Part shown: in pieces, positions 1 to 7,177 of the stretch
Numbering within the stretch: position 1 is the stretch's first letter
Layout of the letters: each line of letters starts with the position of its first letter
NCBI GenBank assembly: GCA_937926325.1
Contig: CALAZQ010000324.1
Span: forward strand, 1-12,928
DNA length: 12,928 nucleotides
DNA from: an uncultured Planctomycetaceae bacterium
GTDB lineage: Bacteria; Planctomycetota; Planctomycetia; Pirellulales; UBA1268
Direction: 5' to 3'
Program-made: the position numbers and the translations under genes
The notes under the pieces: generated by a model
What the model was told of the DNA's origin: nothing
The model's input: only the letters and a program-made list of their open reading frames with translations
Database searches by the model: none

Positions 1-2492
1 ACGTCGAGGTTCCTCACGTCGAGGGCGTGACGTTCGATGAACTCGCGGCGGGGTTCCACCTTTTCACCCATCAGCACCCGGAAGAGGTCGTCGGCGGCCG
101 CCGCGTCGTCCATCGACACCCGCAACAGGGTGCGGTTGGCCGGGTCGAGGGTTGTCTCGCGGAGCTCTTCTGCGTTCATCTCACCGAGCCCCTTGAACCG
201 GGTGATCGACAGCCCCTTTTCGCCGGCCCGGCGTACGGCTGCCAGCAGCCCCCGGAGGTCTTCCAGGCCGATCTCACTCTCACCCCGCCTAAGGGTGTAC
301 CGGGGCTCCTCCGTACCGGTGCGGTCCTCGGGCAGCAGGGCCTCGACGCCAAAGCCCATCGCCTCAAGTTCCTTCATGCCGGCGTTGATGCTCCGCACCT
401 CGTGCAGCTCAATTACGATCAGCTGGTCTCCGGTGGCCTCCGGCTCGGCCGCTCCGCCGCCGCCCGGCTTGTTCTCGTCGGCCTTCCCGGTGGCCAGCTC
501 ACCGCCGGTCTCCTGCTCTTTGCCCTCCACGAAACGCTCGAGATCGTCGCGGCTGGCAAACCAGTGCTCCTCGGCCCCGTAAAAGACGTGGTAGAGCGGC
601 AGCTTGCCGCTGGCTGCGTCACGGCGGGCGGCATGGTCCCGCAAGCTGATGCCGCGGCGTTCCAGCGCCAGCAGGGCATCCTCGAGGCCAGCCAGCGTCC
701 GGCAGAGCTTCTGCATGTCGTCACCGGCGATTTCACGGCCGTCGCCCGGCAAGAAGACACCCTCGCCCAGCCCCTGGTCGAGCAGCTGGTTCTTCATCTC
801 CTCTTCGGTCTGGACGTAGTAGACCTGCTTCTTGCTCCGCACCCGGAACAGTGGTGGCTGGGCCACATAGACATGGCCGGCGGCGACCAGCTGGTACATC
901 TGCCGATAGAAAAAGGTCAGCAGCAGGGTGCGGATGTGCGAGCCGTCAACGTCGGCGTCGGTCATGATCACGACCTTGTCGTACCGCCGCTTGCTGAGAT
1001 CGGCCTCCGGCCCGATGCCGGCCCCGATCGCCGAGATCACACTGCGGACCTCCTCGTTGGCCAGCACCTTGTCTTCCCGGCTCTTGTAGGCGTTGATGAT
1101 CTTGCCCCGCAGCGGCAGGATCGCCTGATACTCCCGCAGCCGGCCCCCTTCCGCCGAACCGCCGGCTGAGTCACCCTCCACCAGGTAAAGCTCGCACTTG
1201 GTCATGTCCTTGCTGGTGCAGTCGCGGAGTTTTCCGGGCAGGCCGCCGCCGGAGAGGGCGCCTTTGCGTTCCCGCAGCAGGGCCTTCGCCTTCTGGGCGG
1301 CGGTGCGAGCCTCGGCGGCCAGCACACCCTTTTGCACAATCGCCTTGGCGGTCTTGGGGTGCTCCTCGAGATACTTCGCCAGAAACTCACCGACCGCCGA
1401 ATTGACGATGCTCTCGACCTCGCTGTTGCCCAGCTTGGTCTTGGTCTGGCCCTCGAACTGCGGGTCGGGCACCCGCACGCTCACCACGGCCGTGAGCCCC
1501 TCGCGGATGTCGTCACCGGTCGGCGTCAGGTCCTTGTAGATCCCCGCCTTCTTACCATAGGCATTGATGCTGCGGGTCAGGGCCGAGCGGAAGCCCGAGA
1601 CGTGGGTGCCCCCCTCGTTGGTCGAAATGTTGTTGACATAGCTGTGCAGGTTCTCGGTGAACTCCCCGGTGTACTGCAGGGCGATGTCCCAGGTGACCCC
1701 CTCGTTTTCCCCGGTCAGCGAGATCACGTCAGGGTGCAGGGCATCGCTCGAGCGATTGAGCCACTCGATGAATTCTTCGACGCCGCGCTCATAGAAGAAC
1801 TCTTCGGTCCGGCCACTGCCGGTGTCGGTGAAGATGATCTTCACGCCGGAGTTCAGGAAGGCGAGTTCCTGCAGCCGGCGGGCGAGGATGTCACCGGAGA
1901 ACTTCGTCTGGGGAAAAATCTGGGGGTCGGGCTTGAAGGTGGTTTTCGTGCCGGTGCCGGTCGCCGTGCCCATCTTGCGGACCGGGCCGGCCGGCTCACC
2001 CCGCTGGTACTCCTGCTGCCAGAGATGGCCATCCCGGCCCACCTCGACCTCGCACCACTCCGACAGAAAGTTGACCACCGTCACGCCGACGCCATGCAGG
2101 CCACCCGAGGTCTGGTAGGCGCCCTTCTCGAACTTGCCGCCGAACTTGAGCACCGTCATCACGCCTTCCAGCGTCGAGACCTCACGGTCCATCTCGTCGG
2201 AGAGCTGCCGGTGAATGTCGGTCGGGATACCGCGGCCGTCATCCTCGACCGTCACACTGCCATCGACGTTGATCGTCACCGTCACCCGCTTGGCATAGCC
2301 GGCCATGCACTCATCGATTGAGTTATCGACCACCTCATAGACCAGGTGGTGGAGGCCACGGGAGGTGTTGTCACCGATGTACATGCCGAACCGCTCGCGA
2401 ACATGGTCGCGGTCGGAAAGGTGCTTCAGATCGGTACTGGTGTAGCCGGGCCGGGTGGGGTCATCGGCGGGTGACGGAGCAGATTCGGCCAT
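1..2492 (-). CDS. gyrB: DNA gyrase subunit B (3' end just outside window)
   Basis: ATPase and TOPRIM subunit of DNA gyrase, which works with GyrA to introduce negative supercoils. Reading from the ATG at 2492, 830 full codons lie in the window and the last residues (RHALDVRNLD) match the usual GyrB C-terminus, so only a codon or two plus the stop should be missing. Visible motifs are the GHKL ATP site (E53-VVDN-57, DDGRGIP at 84-90, QTSGGLHGVG at 127-136), the TOPRIM glutamate motif EGDSAGGSA starting at E439, and the DADVD metal site at 512-516. Like E. coli GyrB, it carries a long insert after the DxD site, here ending in a Gly/Glu/Ala-rich linker at about 655-688. The C-terminal GyrA-binding part contains RFKGLGEMN at 765-773. 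The gene lies 50 bp after dciA on the same strand and gyrA may follow beyond the edge. No good Shine-Dalgarno precedes the start. ParE is the alternative, but the insert and the dnaN-linked position favour GyrB. Confidence 0.97.
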   Translation of the reverse strand, partial: MAESAPSPADDPTRPGYTSTDLKHLSDRDHVRERFGMYIGDNTSRGLHHLVYEVVDNSIDECMAGYAKRVTVTINVDGSVTVEDDGRGIPTDIHRQLSDEMDREVSTLEGVMTVLKFGGKFEKGAYQTSGGLHGVGVTVVNFLSEWCEVEVGRDGHLWQQEYQRGEPAGPVRKMGTATGTGTKTTFKPDPQIFPQTKFSGDILARRLQELAFLNSGVKIIFTDTGSGRTEEFFYERGVEEFIEWLNRSSDALHPDVISLTGENEGVTWDIALQYTGEFTENLHSYVNNISTNEGGTHVSGFRSALTRSINAYGKKAGIYKDLTPTGDDIREGLTAVVSVRVPDPQFEGQTKTKLGNSEVESIVNSAVGEFLAKYLEEHPKTAKAIVQKGVLAAEARTAAQKAKALLRERKGALSGGGLPGKLRDCTSKDMTKCELYLVEGDSAGGSAEGGRLREYQAILPLRGKIINAYKSREDKVLANEEVRSVISAIGAGIGPEADLSKRRYDKVVIMTDADVDGSHIRTLLLTFFYRQMYQLVAAGHVYVAQPPLFRVRSKKQVYYVQTEEEMKNQLLDQGLGEGVFLPGDGREIAGDDMQKLCRTLAGLEDALLALERRGISLRDHAARRDAASGKLPLYHVFYGAEEHWFASRDDLERFVEGKEQETGGELATGKADENKPGGGGAAEPEATGDQLIVIELHEVRSINAGMKELEAMGFGVEALLPEDRTGTEEPRYTLRRGESEIGLEDLRGLLAAVRRAGEKGLSITRFKGLGEMNAEELRETTLDPANRTLLRVSMDDAAAADDLFRVLMGEKVEPRREFIERHALDVRNLD

Positions 2493-2542
2493 GGACAGCT
2501 TTCAAATGGGGAATGGATGGCGTGAGAAAGGAAACTGAGCGG

Positions 2543-2848
2543 TCAGCGGCCGGCATCAATCAGCAGCCGGCAGCGGATATCGGTGATGCCCTCGGCCGGC
2601 ACCAGCTGCTGCAGCTCGGCGAGCACCGCCTGCTTGTGGAAGCCGAACTCCTGCACCAATGCCGAATGGCTGACAAACACCTCGAGCACCCCCCTCCGGA
2701 TGATGCCCGGCTGCGAGCTGCCCTGGAGGCTGGCTGGTGCCACTTCGGCCCAGGCTTTCTGCAGGGCATCGCTGCCCTGCTGCCGGTCGTAGCCGGTGCG
2801 GGCCAGCAGCCGGGTCAGCAGGCTGCCGAGCGGACGGGGTTCGGACAT
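2543..2848 (-). CDS. dciA: DciA-like DUF721 protein, probable replicative helicase loader/operator
   Basis: A 101-residue protein of the DUF721 type. The family, named DciA, is the widespread bacterial factor that interacts with the DnaB helicase and helps its loading in species without DnaC or DnaI. The sequence shows the family layout: an N-terminal helix (LGSLLTRLLARTGY), a conserved W at residue 33 in KAWAEVAP, then RRGVLEVFVSHSALVQEF, corresponding to the family's 'G-x-L-x-V-x-V-x-S-x-x-W' strand-helix, and a C-terminal leucine-rich helix. Starting at the ATG at 2848 keeps the gene clear of dnaN, with a 43 bp gap. A longer reading from 2950 would overlap the 3' end of dnaN and adds a Pro/Arg-rich stretch typical of out-of-frame DNA, so it was not chosen. 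Its place between dnaN and gyrB matches the dnaN-recF-DUF721-gyrB order of other bacteria, with recF missing. Function is inferred from the family. Confidence 0.85.
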   Translation of the reverse strand: MSEPRPLGSLLTRLLARTGYDRQQGSDALQKAWAEVAPASLQGSSQPGIIRRGVLEVFVSHSALVQEFGFHKQAVLAELQQLVPAEGITDIRCRLLIDAGR

Positions 2849-2891
2849 GGCACCAGATAATGGGGGACGCGGGCATCGAGACGGCTCCGGC

Positions 2892-4004
2892 CTAGTCGGC
2901 GGCCAGCGGCATGACGCAGTAGGCATAGCCGTCTTCGGTGCGGCAGACACAGGCGCTCTGGCCGTCGGTCAATTCGATGTCGATGCCGGTTCCGGGATCA
3001 AGCACCCGCAGGAACTCACTGACGAACTTGGGGTCAAGCTTGATCGACACTGCCTCGCCGGTGAACTCCAGCGGCATTTCAACCCGGCTCTGGCCACTTT
3101 CGGCCGACTGGCCCGACAGCACCAGCTGGCCCGGCTCAAAGCTGAAGTCGACCCCCTTCGACTGCTCACTGGTGACGATGGCCGCCTGCCGCACCGCCGA
3201 GAGCAGTGGGCCGGTGACCACCTTTACGGTGACCGCCTCGGGCCGGTCAGGGAAGACGTCCCGCCACCGCGGAAACCGCCCCTCGACCAGCCGGGCGGAG
3301 ATCGTCGTGTGGCCGGTCTGCATCAGGATGTCGCTCCCTTGAACCGCCAGCTTCACCGGAGCGTCGGTGTCGCCAAGGCTCCGCTCGATCAGCTGCATCG
3401 CCCGGGCCGGCACGATCGGCTGGGTGGCCGGGGGCTCGCCCCCTTGGACCGCTGCCGGTCCCTCCATCTTGGCCAGTCGGCGGCCATCGGTGCCGACGGC
3501 GATCACACCCGCATCGGTCAGCTCGATCAGGACGCCACCGAGGGCGTAGCGGCTCGACTCGTTGTCGGTGGCGAAGACTGTTCGCCGCACCAACTCGCGG
3601 ACGAGCGGAGTGGCCAGCTCAAAGCAGGCGTCTGCCGGAAAGGTTGCCACCGAGGGAAACTCCAGCGGATCTTCTGCCGGCAGCCGGAACTGGCTGCGGG
3701 CCGCCTTGACCACGGTGGCGGTGCCATCGGACTCGATCTCAAAGCTGGTCCCGGGCGGACTCTCGCGGACGATCGCCATCAGCCGGCCACTGGGCAGCAA
3801 CACACTGCCCGGGGCCGAGGTCTCCACGCCCTCGACCTCCGTCCGGACACCGATCTCGAGATCGGTCGCTGACAGCACAGCCGTCGGGCCATCGACGTCG
3901 AGTTTGACGTTGGTGAGGACCGGCTTGGTGGAGCGGGATGGGACAACAGCAGCCACTGTCTGGAGGGCTGCCAGCAAGGGTTCACGCGTGCAACGCAGAT
4001 TCAT
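2892..4004 (-). CDS. dnaN: DNA polymerase III beta subunit (sliding clamp)
   Basis: The ring-shaped processivity clamp that tethers DNA polymerase III and many repair proteins to DNA. The 370-residue length is normal for the family, with three clamp domains of about 120 residues. Recognisable stretches are the N-terminal LLAALQTVAAVVPSRSTKPVL (7-30 region), SRYALGGVLIEL at 151-162, VGTDGRRLA at 170-178, EGRFPRWRDVFP at 241-252 (compare EGRFPDYRRVLP in E. coli) and the C-terminal YCVMPLAAD, which matches the conserved Y-x-VMP end that forms part of the partner-binding pocket. The ATG at 4004 gives the canonical MNL/MKF-type N-terminus. No clear Shine-Dalgarno lies upstream. A GC-rich 6+6 inverted repeat (4045-4058) falls about 40 bases upstream of the start in the leader. 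The gene is followed by dciA after 43 bp and probably forms an operon with dciA and gyrB. Confidence 0.97.
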   Translation of the reverse strand: MNLRCTREPLLAALQTVAAVVPSRSTKPVLTNVKLDVDGPTAVLSATDLEIGVRTEVEGVETSAPGSVLLPSGRLMAIVRESPPGTSFEIESDGTATVVKAARSQFRLPAEDPLEFPSVATFPADACFELATPLVRELVRRTVFATDNESSRYALGGVLIELTDAGVIAVGTDGRRLAKMEGPAAVQGGEPPATQPIVPARAMQLIERSLGDTDAPVKLAVQGSDILMQTGHTTISARLVEGRFPRWRDVFPDRPEAVTVKVVTGPLLSAVRQAAIVTSEQSKGVDFSFEPGQLVLSGQSAESGQSRVEMPLEFTGEAVSIKLDPKFVSEFLRVLDPGTGIDIELTDGQSACVCRTEDGYAYCVMPLAAD

Positions 4005-4182
4005 CGGGAGCGATCGTCCACTGGGAAACGTCTTTCAGAGAACCGGCCCGAGCGGGCCTGGCGGAACCTGAACAACAGTCCGCCAACCACCTCGCCGGAG
4101 ACCCATCAATCTACCCGATTGAGCGTTCGTTCGCAGGCCGATGACCAGGGTTTTTTTCCCCGGTTCTGGCCGCCTCTCGGCA

Positions 4183-4219
4183 CTCCTGTTTTTCCTTTTA
4201 AAAAGAAAAAGAACAGGAG
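4183..4219. repeat. AT-rich tract framed by 8-bp inverted repeats
   Basis: CTCCTGTT at 4183-4190 pairs perfectly with AACAGGAG at 4212-4219. The 21 bases between them are almost entirely A and T and include the palindrome TTTTAAAA (4196-4203). It stands out in GC-rich surroundings. It could be the DNA unwinding element of an origin, or a hairpin ending dnaA transcription. It is not a textbook terminator, because the T-run lies in the loop rather than after the stem. Confidence 0.4.
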
Positions 4220-4386
4220 AAGACAGCAGCCTTAATGCCCAGAATTATCAGCAGAGTCCCCAGGCTTCACCACTACAGCCGTCGCCGACTGGCCCGGCGA
4301 AGACGGTCCTCAACATTGGTTTTTTGCGATGTTTTCGGCCTTTCCCGCGCTGGCTGGTGTGGTCGGGCGTGGTGGAAGGTTTGGCG

Positions 4387-4398
4387 GCAACGCGTTGC
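4387..4398. repeat. 12-bp perfect palindrome GCAACGCGTTGC
   Basis: GCAACGCGTTGC reads the same on both strands. Its half GCAACGC also occurs at 3990-3996 and 4577-4583, at the two ends of the dnaA-dnaN gap. It may be a protein binding site, possibly linked to replication initiation, but nothing in the sequence proves this. Confidence 0.35.
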
Positions 4399-4585
4399 AA
4401 AACTGTTGGCCATCGTGGCAGTCGCGGGTTGGTGACCAGCAGGGTTGGCAGCAGGTTCGATGCTGGAGCGGTGGGTGGCTGTCGCCGGTTTGTGGTCGAG
4501 AACGGGCTGGGGTTCTGCAGGCCCGACGTCTGCCCGCAGCAGACTGACCGACCGTTCCTGACGGCTGCTGCTGCGTGCAACGCAA

Positions 4586-5575
4586 TCAACAACTGTCCGA
4601 CAGGTCGGCTGACCGTGGACGAAGGCTTTCCAGAATGGCCTGGAGGTCGCCGGCAAGAGCCGGATCGGTCCGCAGCAGCCGGGCGGTGACCCTCAGGCTG
4701 TGCAGGATCGTCGTGTGATCGCGGCCGCCACAGGCATGGCCGATGGCATGGGTGCTTTGGCCGGTGAGCAGCCGGAGGCAGTGGATGGCCAGTCCCCGCG
4801 GCCGGACATGGCAGCGGCGTTGCGAGCCGCCGAGAATGTCCGCCGGCCTGATCGCATAGTAGCGGGCCACGGCGGCGATGATGCGGCGAACGGAAGGTGG
4901 TCGTTCCGGCCTGGCCTGCCCGTCGGCAGGTTCAGCCCGTTGCAGCGGGACAAGCAGTCCGCCGGTCAGCCGCGACTCCAGTGATGGATGGAGTGACAGA
5001 CAGGCCGGGTGCTCCGGCAGCGTGACTGCGAGCAGGGTGGGGGTCTGGAGGATGGCATCGAGCAGCTGGCAGAGCAGCAGCTGGTTGTTCCTGGGGCTGG
5101 CGGCCTGATCGATGCGATTGACCAGAATGGCGGTGGCCTTGGCGGCGTTCTCTGCCGGCTGCTTCCGGTGCCGTTCCCGAGGGTTCTGTGGGTTCGGCCC
5201 GAACACCAGCAGTTTCCGCAGCGGGTCAAGCGTGCCGTCTTCCCGGCAGCGGCGGAGTTCCTTGGCCAGCTGCCGGCCGTCACAGCGGGTCAGCCGCAGT
5301 GGTGAGCCGCGGGGCGTCTCACGTGCGGCGGTGGAGGTCTGGTCCTGCCACTGCCGGCCGACTTCCAGCAGCCAATCGGCCTGTCGCCGGGGTGTTCCCC
5401 CGGTGCCGACCAGCAGTCTGCCGACGGGGTTGAGCAGGCTGCTGACCTTGCCGCTCGGCCTGCCTTCGCCGGCAAGAATCTGAACAATGCCCAGTTCGAT
5501 GGCCCGCCGGGGCAGATGCTGAAGCCCGGCGAGATCAGGGCTCTTGCGGACGGCGGTACAGGCAGGGGACATCAT
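4586..5575 (-). CDS. dnaA: DnaA-like initiator with degenerate AAA+ domain
   Basis: A short (329 residues against about 440-470) divergent relative of the replication initiator DnaA. Domain IV is well kept at about 228-318: VRRIIAAVARYYAIRPADIL, then RCHVRPRGLAIHCLRLLTG, then GGRDHTTILHS at 283-293, the DnaA-box-binding signature with its DHTT residues intact. Upstream, a weak AAA+ core can be aligned. RLLVGTGGTPRRQ (53-65) stands where the P-loop GGVGLGKT should be and lacks the Lys. ILVNRID (150-156) replaces the Walker B LLIDDI and lacks the Asp pair. VTLPEHP (184-190) matches sensor I TSDRPP loosely. LESRLTGGLLVPL (199-211) matches box VII and keeps an Arg. The lid subdomain with sensor II is absent: only about 15 residues separate the core from domain IV. 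No domain I is recognisable. The ATG at 5575 is the first in the frame. The gene follows the desulfurase gene by 107 bp and precedes dnaN. By position and domain IV it is dnaA; whether it is the working initiator is open. Confidence 0.8.
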   Translation of the reverse strand: MMSPACTAVRKSPDLAGLQHLPRRAIELGIVQILAGEGRPSGKVSSLLNPVGRLLVGTGGTPRRQADWLLEVGRQWQDQTSTAARETPRGSPLRLTRCDGRQLAKELRRCREDGTLDPLRKLLVFGPNPQNPRERHRKQPAENAAKATAILVNRIDQAASPRNNQLLLCQLLDAILQTPTLLAVTLPEHPACLSLHPSLESRLTGGLLVPLQRAEPADGQARPERPPSVRRIIAAVARYYAIRPADILGGSQRRCHVRPRGLAIHCLRLLTGQSTHAIGHACGGRDHTTILHSLRVTARLLRTDPALAGDLQAILESLRPRSADLSDSC

Positions 5576-5682
5576 GCGGCCGCAACGTGCACCCTGTGGG
5601 GCAGATGAGTAGGCAAGTCCGTGCCGCGAATTGGGCCGCCTCCCAGAGGCCCACCGATCGCGGGCAGCCTACGGGATGCCGA

Positions 5683-6918
5683 TCAGGGTCGCAAACTGTC
5701 CAGGTGGTTTCGCCCGCTGGTGGGGCCGGGCCGCAGCGAAGCGAGCAACTGGCCGATCCGGGCGACCGCCTCGTCGATGTCGCCGGCAGTGGTCGAACAG
5801 CCGAAGCTGAAGCGGACGGCTGTCTGGACCAGCCGCCGGTCGAGGCCCATGCCGATCAGGGCGGGGGCGGGCTCGCTCGAGCCGCTGGCACAGGCGGTGC
5901 CGGTGGCCACGGCCAGTCCAGCCAGATCGGCCGCCATCACGAAGGCCTGCCGGTCAATGCCGGGGAAGGCAATGGTGCTGAGATGCGGACTGCGGGGGCC
6001 GGCGGCGGCGATGACGACCGGCTCGAGGCCGGCTTCGCGGCTGTGGGCCACCAGCTGCTGCTCAAACTGGTGCCGCAGGTTCTCCAGCCTGGCCGCCTCG
6101 GCCTGTTGCCGAGCGACCGCCAGCGCCACTGCCAGCTGGCAGCCGGCAATCAGGGCCACCGGCTCGGTTCCCCCCCGCAGCTGAAACTGCTGGGCACCTT
6201 GCAAGAGTGCCGCCAGGGTGAGGCCCGGTCTGAGCATCAGGCAGCCGATGCCCCGCGGGCCACCAAACTTGTGCGGCGCAAAGCAGAGGCTGGTCACCCC
6301 GAGGCTGTAGAAGTCGATCGGCAGCCGGCCGACTGCCTGGGTGGCATCGGTGTGCAGCAGGCAGCGGGGTGCCTGCCGCGCGAGCAGGCCTGTCAGGCCG
6401 GGCAGGTCTTCGATGCTGCCGGTCTGACCGCAGGCCAGCGTGGTGGCCAACAGCTGCGTCGCCGGCTGAGCGGTGGCCGCCTGATCTTCAGCAGCAGTCA
6501 GCCAGTCGGCCACGGCCGCCTGATCGAGCTGCCCCGTCGCAGTCAGCGGCAGGCTGGTCTGCTCGGCCCGGTTTCCCGCAGCGACGGCGGCCAGCCGCAG
6601 GCTTTCGTGGTCGCGGGCACTCGTGGCCAGCCGCAGGGGCCGGTCGGTTGCCCGCCCGGCCGGCAGCAGTCCGTGGACGGCCAGGTGGTTGGCCTCGGTG
6701 GCACCGGAGGTGAACACCAACTGGGCGGTGGGGCAGCCCAGGTCGGCCAGCAGCTGCTCCCGGGCCTCGTCAACAAGCCGGCGGGCCCGCCGGCCGGCGG
6801 CATGGGGGCTCGATGGATTGGCAAAGACCTCGGCCTGCACCTGAGCGACCCGCGCGGCCACCTCAGGATCAAGCGGCGTGGTGGCGGCATGGTCGAGGTA
6901 GAGTTCGCGGGGTGCCAT
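5683..6918 (-). CDS. Divergent NifS/IscS-type cysteine desulfurase
   Basis: PLP-dependent fold-type I enzyme, expected to take sulfur from L-cysteine to give alanine and a protein persulfide used for Fe-S clusters or thio-modification. The 411-residue length is typical. Motifs: YLDHAATTP (7-15), NPSSPHAAGRRAR (34-46), FTSGATEANHLA (69-80), H104 stacking on PLP, HTDATQAVGRLPID with D191 and Q194, PLP lysine K217 in PHKFGGPRGIG, and the mobile-loop cysteine C343 in ATGTACASGSSEP. These support an active desulfurase. Oddities: the usual NNEIG/SNVLG segment reads CGQTG (163-167), losing a normally conserved Asn near PLP, and the usual GGGQERGLRSGT reads GAQQFQLRGGT (241-251). It may be a specialised paralogue rather than the housekeeping IscS or SufS. 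Same strand as dnaA, 107 bp upstream of it. No strong Shine-Dalgarno. Confidence 0.88.
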   Translation of the reverse strand: MAPRELYLDHAATTPLDPEVAARVAQVQAEVFANPSSPHAAGRRARRLVDEAREQLLADLGCPTAQLVFTSGATEANHLAVHGLLPAGRATDRPLRLATSARDHESLRLAAVAAGNRAEQTSLPLTATGQLDQAAVADWLTAAEDQAATAQPATQLLATTLACGQTGSIEDLPGLTGLLARQAPRCLLHTDATQAVGRLPIDFYSLGVTSLCFAPHKFGGPRGIGCLMLRPGLTLAALLQGAQQFQLRGGTEPVALIAGCQLAVALAVARQQAEAARLENLRHQFEQQLVAHSREAGLEPVVIAAAGPRSPHLSTIAFPGIDRQAFVMAADLAGLAVATGTACASGSSEPAPALIGMGLDRRLVQTAVRFSFGCSTTAGDIDEAVARIGQLLASLRPGPTSGRNHLDSLRP

Positions 6919-6927
6919 CGCTCGTTG

Positions 6928-7010
6928 CCAGTGGTCGGGCCTGGTCCTCGGCCAGTGGTCTGGTCCCTCCGGCAGTGGCCGGGTCCTCGGGCAGCGGTCG
7001 GCCGATCCGG
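6928..7010. repeat. GC-rich imperfect tandem repeats (about 4 copies)
   Basis: Four degenerate units beginning CAGTGG/CAGCGG follow each other at about 6928, 6952, 6973 and 6992, with a period of roughly 19-24 bases; a shared core is CAGTGGTC-GGGTCCTCGG with variations. They lie directly upstream of the desulfurase start, in the 259-bp divergent region before the plus-strand epimerase genes. The rest of that region (7011-7177) is less GC-rich and may hold the promoter of the epimerase genes, but I see no convincing -35/-10 pair. Confidence 0.4.
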
Positions 7011-7177
7011 CCGCAATCTGCCTGCCAGCCAGTCGGGCAGCGGAAGCTTTGCCCGCGGGACCTTTGTCAAATACTTACAAACCAAACAATCGTGCAGTGC
7101 GCATGCTACCGTACCCGATGGTCGCTTTCTGATCGTCATGCCGACAGTCCGCAAAACGCTCTGATCGATTCCCCACG

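Larger units (their letters stand above)
4005..4585. other. Gene-free dnaA-dnaN gap, candidate replication origin (oriC)
   Basis: 581 bases with no credible gene; the open frames here on both strands are low-complexity and match no family. In many bacteria oriC lies in the dnaA-dnaN gap. Three things are visible. First, the plus strand changes from C-rich to G-rich inside the gap: a hand count gives about 33 G and 42 C in 4021-4140 against about 75 G and 37 C in 4321-4500. Second, an AT-rich tract is framed by inverted repeats (4183-4219). Third, the motif GCAACGC occurs at both ends and in a palindrome in the middle. No exact TTATNCACA DnaA box was found by eye on either strand; two TGTGGTCG sites (4358 and 4491) match the box core only partly. 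The assignment is an inference from position and composition. Confidence 0.45.

Noticed and set aside
27..2321. Long plus-strand open frames (27-1169 and 1332-2321)
   Set aside because: They are antisense to gyrB, whose motifs run through the whole stretch.
2796..3872. 358-codon plus-strand open frame
   Set aside because: Antisense to dnaN, which is recognised along its full length.
4045..4058. GGCCCG-AG-CGGGCC inverted repeat upstream of dnaN as a terminator
   Set aside because: The loop is only 2 bases and there is no T-run; at most it is a leader hairpin.
4358..4499. Two TGTGGTCG sites as DnaA boxes
   Set aside because: They match the consensus box at only about 6 of 9 positions; too weak to call as features, though a divergent DnaA could use them.
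4141..4689. 182-codon plus-strand frame and several minus-strand frames in the dnaA-dnaN gap
   Set aside because: Composition is low-complexity, frames compete with one another, one runs into dnaA, and no domain is recognisable.
5587..7164. 525-codon open frame on the plus strand
   Set aside because: It lies antisense to the clear cysteine desulfurase gene, is Gln/Gly-rich and matches no family; it is a by-product of high GC content.
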